From contig NZAF01000072.1 in the NCBI GenBank assembly GCA_002686115.1, forward strand, positions 1 through 8,623: 8,623 bases of DNA, in the 5' to 3' direction. Below are positions 5,974-8,623 of this stretch, one piece after another. The notes under the pieces are model-generated. The model did no database searches, was not told the origin of the DNA, and was given only the letters and a program-made list of their open reading frames with translations. The position numbers and the translations under genes are program-made. How positions within the stretch are numbered: position 1 is the first letter of the stretch; every line of letters starts with the position of its first letter. This stretch comes from Halobacteriovorax sp. Lineage in GTDB: Bacteria; Bdellovibrionota; Bacteriovoracia; Bacteriovoracales; Bacteriovoracaceae.

Positions 5974-6854
5974 AAGTTATAAGACAAAGAAAAATGAAGA
6001 ATTTCTTTTTCTACTTTGCACTGATTAGTTCTTCTTTAGTCGTGATCCTACCACTTCTTCTGGTATTTATTTTTCTTTTGCAAAAAGGAGGAGCTTCTTT
6101 AAGTTTGGACTTTTTCTTAAATAATCCTAAACCTGTTGGAGAAACAGGTGGTGGAATGAGACATGCAATTTTGGGCTCATTCTATATGGTCGGTCTTGGA
6201 AGCTTTGTAGCTGTGCCTCTAGGTCTTCTCTGTGGTATCTACTTAAGTGAATTTGGAAAAGGTAAAATCGCAAATTCTCTGCGCTTTACAATTGATCTGT
6301 TAACAGGAGTCCCTTCAATTGTTGTAGGTATTTTTTCTTATTTAATCTTTGTTGTAACAATGAAAAGCTTCTCTGCTATGGCCGGAGCTTTTGCTCTAAG
6401 TATTATCATTCTTCCAATTATTACTCGAACGACTGAAGAAATTCTAAAACTAATTCCAAGACATGTTAAAGAAGCAGGTCTTGCCCTAGGACTTCCAAGA
6501 TGGAAAGTGATTCTCTTTATTGTCGTTAAAGGCTCACGCTCCTCACTCATGACCGGAATCATTTTAGCAATATCAAGAGCAGCAGGAGAGACAGCGCCAT
6601 TACTTTTTACAGCTTTTGGAAGTATGTACTTAAGTTACTCCCCTACCGAGCCGATGGCTTCACTTCCTGTTCAAATCTATAATTATGCCATTAGCCCTTA
6701 TGATGATTGGCAAAGACAGGCATGGGCCGGAGCTTTCACTCTCATAATCATCGTATTAGGATTAAATCTTTTTGCTCGTTTTTTCTTTACGAGAAAAACA
6801 ATATATAGAGCAATAAAAAATAAACTTTTCAAAAAAAATGAGGATCGTACGTGA
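5970..6854 (+). CDS. pstA: Phosphate ABC transporter permease PstA
   Basis: The second channel subunit of the Pst importer, 294 residues (E. coli PstA is nearly the same length). Hydrophobic spans lie at about 14-37, 68-93, 105-130, 135-153, 193-216 and 251-274. The periplasmic loop contains GETGGGMRHAILGS (57-70), typical of PstA. The EAA loop is VKEAGLALGLPRWKVILFI (166-184), and SRAAGETAPLLFTA (202-215) is the PstA signature that follows it. The Arg/Lys-rich tail (275-294) is cytoplasmic. The start overlaps the pstC stop by 4 bp and has GGAAG upstream inside pstC. The stop overlaps the pstB GTG as GTGA (6851-6854). An A8 run (6831-6838) lies near the 3' end of the gene. Confidence 0.95.
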   Translation: MKVIRQRKMKNFFFYFALISSSLVVILPLLLVFIFLLQKGGASLSLDFFLNNPKPVGETGGGMRHAILGSFYMVGLGSFVAVPLGLLCGIYLSEFGKGKIANSLRFTIDLLTGVPSIVVGIFSYLIFVVTMKSFSAMAGAFALSIIILPIITRTTEEILKLIPRHVKEAGLALGLPRWKVILFIVVKGSRSSLMTGIILAISRAAGETAPLLFTAFGSMYLSYSPTEPMASLPVQIYNYAISPYDDWQRQAWAGAFTLIIIVLGLNLFARFFFTRKTIYRAIKNKLFKKNEDRT

Positions 6855-7612
6855 GCGAGATTGCTTTAGAAGTTAAAAACTTAAATGCCTATTTTAATGA
6901 CTTTCGTGCTGTGAAAGATATCAATCTGACTTATTATAAAAATAGTGTCAATGCGATTATTGGACCTTCTGGCTGTGGAAAATCAACATATATTCGCTGT
7001 CTCAATCGTATTCATGAAGAAGTTGAGGGAGCAAGTGTTTCTGGAGAAGTCATTCTTGGTGGTAAGAATATATATGCAGATAACGCTGATCCAGTTGAGA
7101 TTAGAAGACATATTGGAATGGTTTTTCAAAAACCTAATCCCTTCCCTTCAATGAGTATTTACGACAATGTGACGATCGGTCCTAAACTTTGGGGAGAGAA
7201 AAATAAGTCAAAGCTTGATGAGATAGCAGAAAGTTGTTTAAAAAAAGCAGCTCTTTGGGACGAAGTCAAAGATAAGCTTCATCAAGATGGAACTTCTCTA
7301 TCTGGAGGACAGCAACAAAGATTATGCATAGCGAGAACCCTTGCTATTAATCCTCCAATCATTTTAATGGATGAGCCGACATCTGCTCTTGATCCAATTG
7401 CCACCGTCAAAATTGAAGACCTAATGAATGAAATTAAAAAAGAGTATACGGTTATTGTTGTGACGCACAATATGCAGCAGGCGCGAAGAATCGCTGACTA
7501 TACAAGCTTTTTTGTCCTTGGAGACCTTATTGAACACGGTCTGACATCAGATATCTTCACAAACCCCAAGGAAAAGAAGACGGAAGACTATATTTCAGGT
7601 AATTTTGGATAG
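6851..7612 (+). CDS. pstB: Phosphate ABC transporter ATP-binding protein PstB
   Basis: The cytoplasmic ATPase that drives phosphate import through PstC-PstA, 253 residues and full length. All ABC motifs are present: Walker A GPSGCGKST (38-46), Q-loop VFQKPNPFP (91-99, Q93), signature LSGGQQQR (150-157), Walker B ILMDEP (171-176, catalytic E175), D-loop SALD (178-181) and H-loop H206. VFQKPNPFPMSIYDN-type sequence after the Walker A and the IRCLNR stretch (48-53) are specific to PstB among ABC ATPases. It starts with GTG, overlapping the pstA stop by 4 bp, with GAGG 8-9 bases upstream. It ends 21 bp before phoU. Confidence 0.96.
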   Translation: MSEIALEVKNLNAYFNDFRAVKDINLTYYKNSVNAIIGPSGCGKSTYIRCLNRIHEEVEGASVSGEVILGGKNIYADNADPVEIRRHIGMVFQKPNPFPSMSIYDNVTIGPKLWGEKNKSKLDEIAESCLKKAALWDEVKDKLHQDGTSLSGGQQQRLCIARTLAINPPIILMDEPTSALDPIATVKIEDLMNEIKKEYTVIVVTHNMQQARRIADYTSFFVLGDLIEHGLTSDIFTNPKEKKTEDYISGNFG

Positions 7613-7633
7613 AATTTTAAGAGGTATTTTAAG

Positions 7634-8251
7634 GTGAATAATCAAGTAGAGGAACTCAGAAAGAATATAATTGAAATGGCCACTCTTGTAGAGAGGATTT
7701 TACAAGAGTCAATGAGTTCTCAAATGAGCTTAAAAGAGATTTTCTTAATTGAAGATGAGATAAATACTTATCACAAAACAATAGATGATAACGTCTTTAA
7801 ATATATTGCTCTCCAGTCCCCTGCCGCAAGAAATCTTAGGAATGCATTAGCTATCATGAAAATGAATTCTGAACTTGAAAGGATGGGAGACCAAGCTGTA
7901 AATATCAAACGCTACTTTAAAAAAATAAAAACAAGCCATGCACTTATTGAAAACCTCTCTGAAGAAGTAACTCAAATGGTTAAAAAAAGCTTTAATGCCT
8001 TCACTTCAAGAGACCTAACATTGGCAATGGATGTTATTAAAAGTGATGAAGAAGTTAATTCTCTTCATCGCGATATCATTAAAGATTATATCAGGAAGAT
8101 AAAAGATGAGGTCATTTCTTTTGACGAAGGATTTTCAGTCATAAGAGTGGCAAAGAACTTAGAAAGAATTGGAGACCATGCCACTAATGTTTGTGAAGAT
8201 ATCATCTTTCTTGAGTCTGGAGCAGATATTAGACACGGCAATCACGAGTGA
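7634..8251 (+). CDS. phoU: Phosphate signalling protein PhoU
   Basis: A cytoplasmic all-helical regulator that damps Pst activity and keeps the phosphate two-component system off when phosphate is plentiful. It has the two three-helix repeats of the family, each with an ExxxD metal-binding motif: LERMGDQAVNI (81-91, E82 and D86) and NLERIGDHATNV (175-186, E177 and D181). QSPAARNLRNALAI (61-74) is the usual conserved stretch before the first motif. At 205 residues it is shorter than E. coli PhoU (241), mainly at the N-terminus. The start is GTG with GAGG 9 bases upstream, and an in-frame stop (7610) rules out extension beyond the pstB end. The 21-bp gap to pstB contains a repeated TTTTAAG. It ends 7 bp before the response regulator. 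Confidence 0.92.
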   Translation: MNNQVEELRKNIIEMATLVERILQESMSSQMSLKEIFLIEDEINTYHKTIDDNVFKYIALQSPAARNLRNALAIMKMNSELERMGDQAVNIKRYFKKIKTSHALIENLSEEVTQMVKKSFNAFTSRDLTLAMDVIKSDEEVNSLHRDIIKDYIRKIKDEVISFDEGFSVIRVAKNLERIGDHATNVCEDIIFLESGADIRHGNHE

Positions 8252-8258
8252 GGAAAAT

Positions 8259-8623
8259 ATGTCTTTAAAAGCACTGATTATTGAAGATGAGTTAAGTATC
8301 GCCAACCTGATAAAGGTCAATTTATCTACCCAAGATATTGAAGCCGATATCATTCAACATGGTAATGAGGCCATTGACTTCATACAATCAAATAATGGAG
8401 GTAATTATTCACTCTTTATTCTTGATAGAATGTTGCCTGCTGTTGATGGAATAGAAATTTGTAAATTTTTAAGAATGTTTAAGCCGACCAAAGAAAAACC
8501 AATACTCATGGTAACAGCATTAACAAATCCAAAAGATATCGTCTCTGGTCTTGATGCTGGAGCAGATGATTATGTAACAAAGCCTTTTGATATAAATGTA
8601 TTAAATGCTAGAGTCAGAAGTCT
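8259..8623 (+). CDS. phoB: Response regulator, receiver domain, probably PhoB/PhoP (3' partial)
   Basis: The first 121 codons of a gene that runs off the right edge. The visible part is a complete receiver domain: acidic pocket E9-D10, phospho-acceptor D56 (LFILDRMLPAVDG, 52-64), switch residue T86 (MVTAL) and K108 (DDYVTKPFD, 103-111). MLPAVDGIEICKFLR and AGADDYVTKPF are typical of the OmpR/PhoB subfamily. The winged-helix DNA-binding domain that would confirm this lies outside the window. Its place 7 bp after phoU, with AGGA 4 bases before the ATG, makes a phosphate-starvation regulator likely, and it may act on the repeats upstream of pstS. The gene symbol rests on context, so phoP or another name is possible. 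Confidence 0.85.
   Translation, partial: MSLKALIIEDELSIANLIKVNLSTQDIEADIIQHGNEAIDFIQSNNGGNYSLFILDRMLPAVDGIEICKFLRMFKPTKEKPILMVTALTNPKDIVSGLDAGADDYVTKPFDINVLNARVRS

Noticed and set aside
6831..6841. A8 run near the pstA end as a programmed -1 frameshift fusing PstA to PstB
   Set aside because: The -1 frame hits a TGA at 6839-6841 before pstB begins, so no fusion protein can result. The GTGA overlap explains coupling.
8159..8353. Minus-strand open frame across the phoU / response regulator junction
   Set aside because: It is antisense to the conserved PhoU second motif and the receiver domain start, with no ribosome binding site or family resemblance.

Overview
The window is AT-rich bacterial DNA. 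Its gene set and protein style best fit a low-GC predatory or marine member of the Bdellovibrionota, in the Bacteriovorax/Halobacteriovorax group. That placement rests on the AT-rich composition, a degenerate HD-GYP protein with a DUF3391-like N-terminus, and small orphan proteins. It is an inference from general impression, with no marker gene to confirm it.

Left part (1-2543): an uncharacterised protein with a caspase-like His/Cys pair enters from the left edge on the + strand. It converges, with a 32-bp overlap, on two minus-strand genes. These encode a two-span membrane protein of the DUF3592 type and an orphan soluble protein with a weak PilZ-like stretch. About 180 bp without a gene separates the orphan from the divergent + strand gene at 2544.

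Middle part (2544-4049): a degenerate HD-GYP-type protein is followed by a 72-residue protein with an FGxxxGKSL motif, like the C-terminal domain of exonuclease X / DUF3820. A 123-bp spacer then holds a 12-bp-stem hairpin, 11-bp-spaced CTRACA repeats resembling a Pho box, and a candidate -10 box.

Right part (4050-8623): a complete high-affinity phosphate uptake operon, pstS-pstC-pstA-pstB-phoU, is followed after 7 bp by the receiver domain of a response regulator (probably PhoB/PhoP) that runs off the right edge. PstS captures phosphate outside the inner membrane, PstC and PstA form the channel, and PstB powers it. PhoU links transporter state to the two-component system, and the response regulator probably switches the operon on when phosphate is scarce. 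The genes overlap by 4 bp (pstC/pstA, pstA/pstB) or lie 7-21 bp apart, so they are very likely one transcript. The histidine kinase (PhoR) is not in view.

The pst operon is ordinary and confidently assigned. The less-described material is the caspase-like protein, the divergent PilZ-like / degenerate HD-GYP pair, and the pstS promoter architecture. I saw no tRNA, rRNA, CRISPR array, insertion sequence or clear mobile element.
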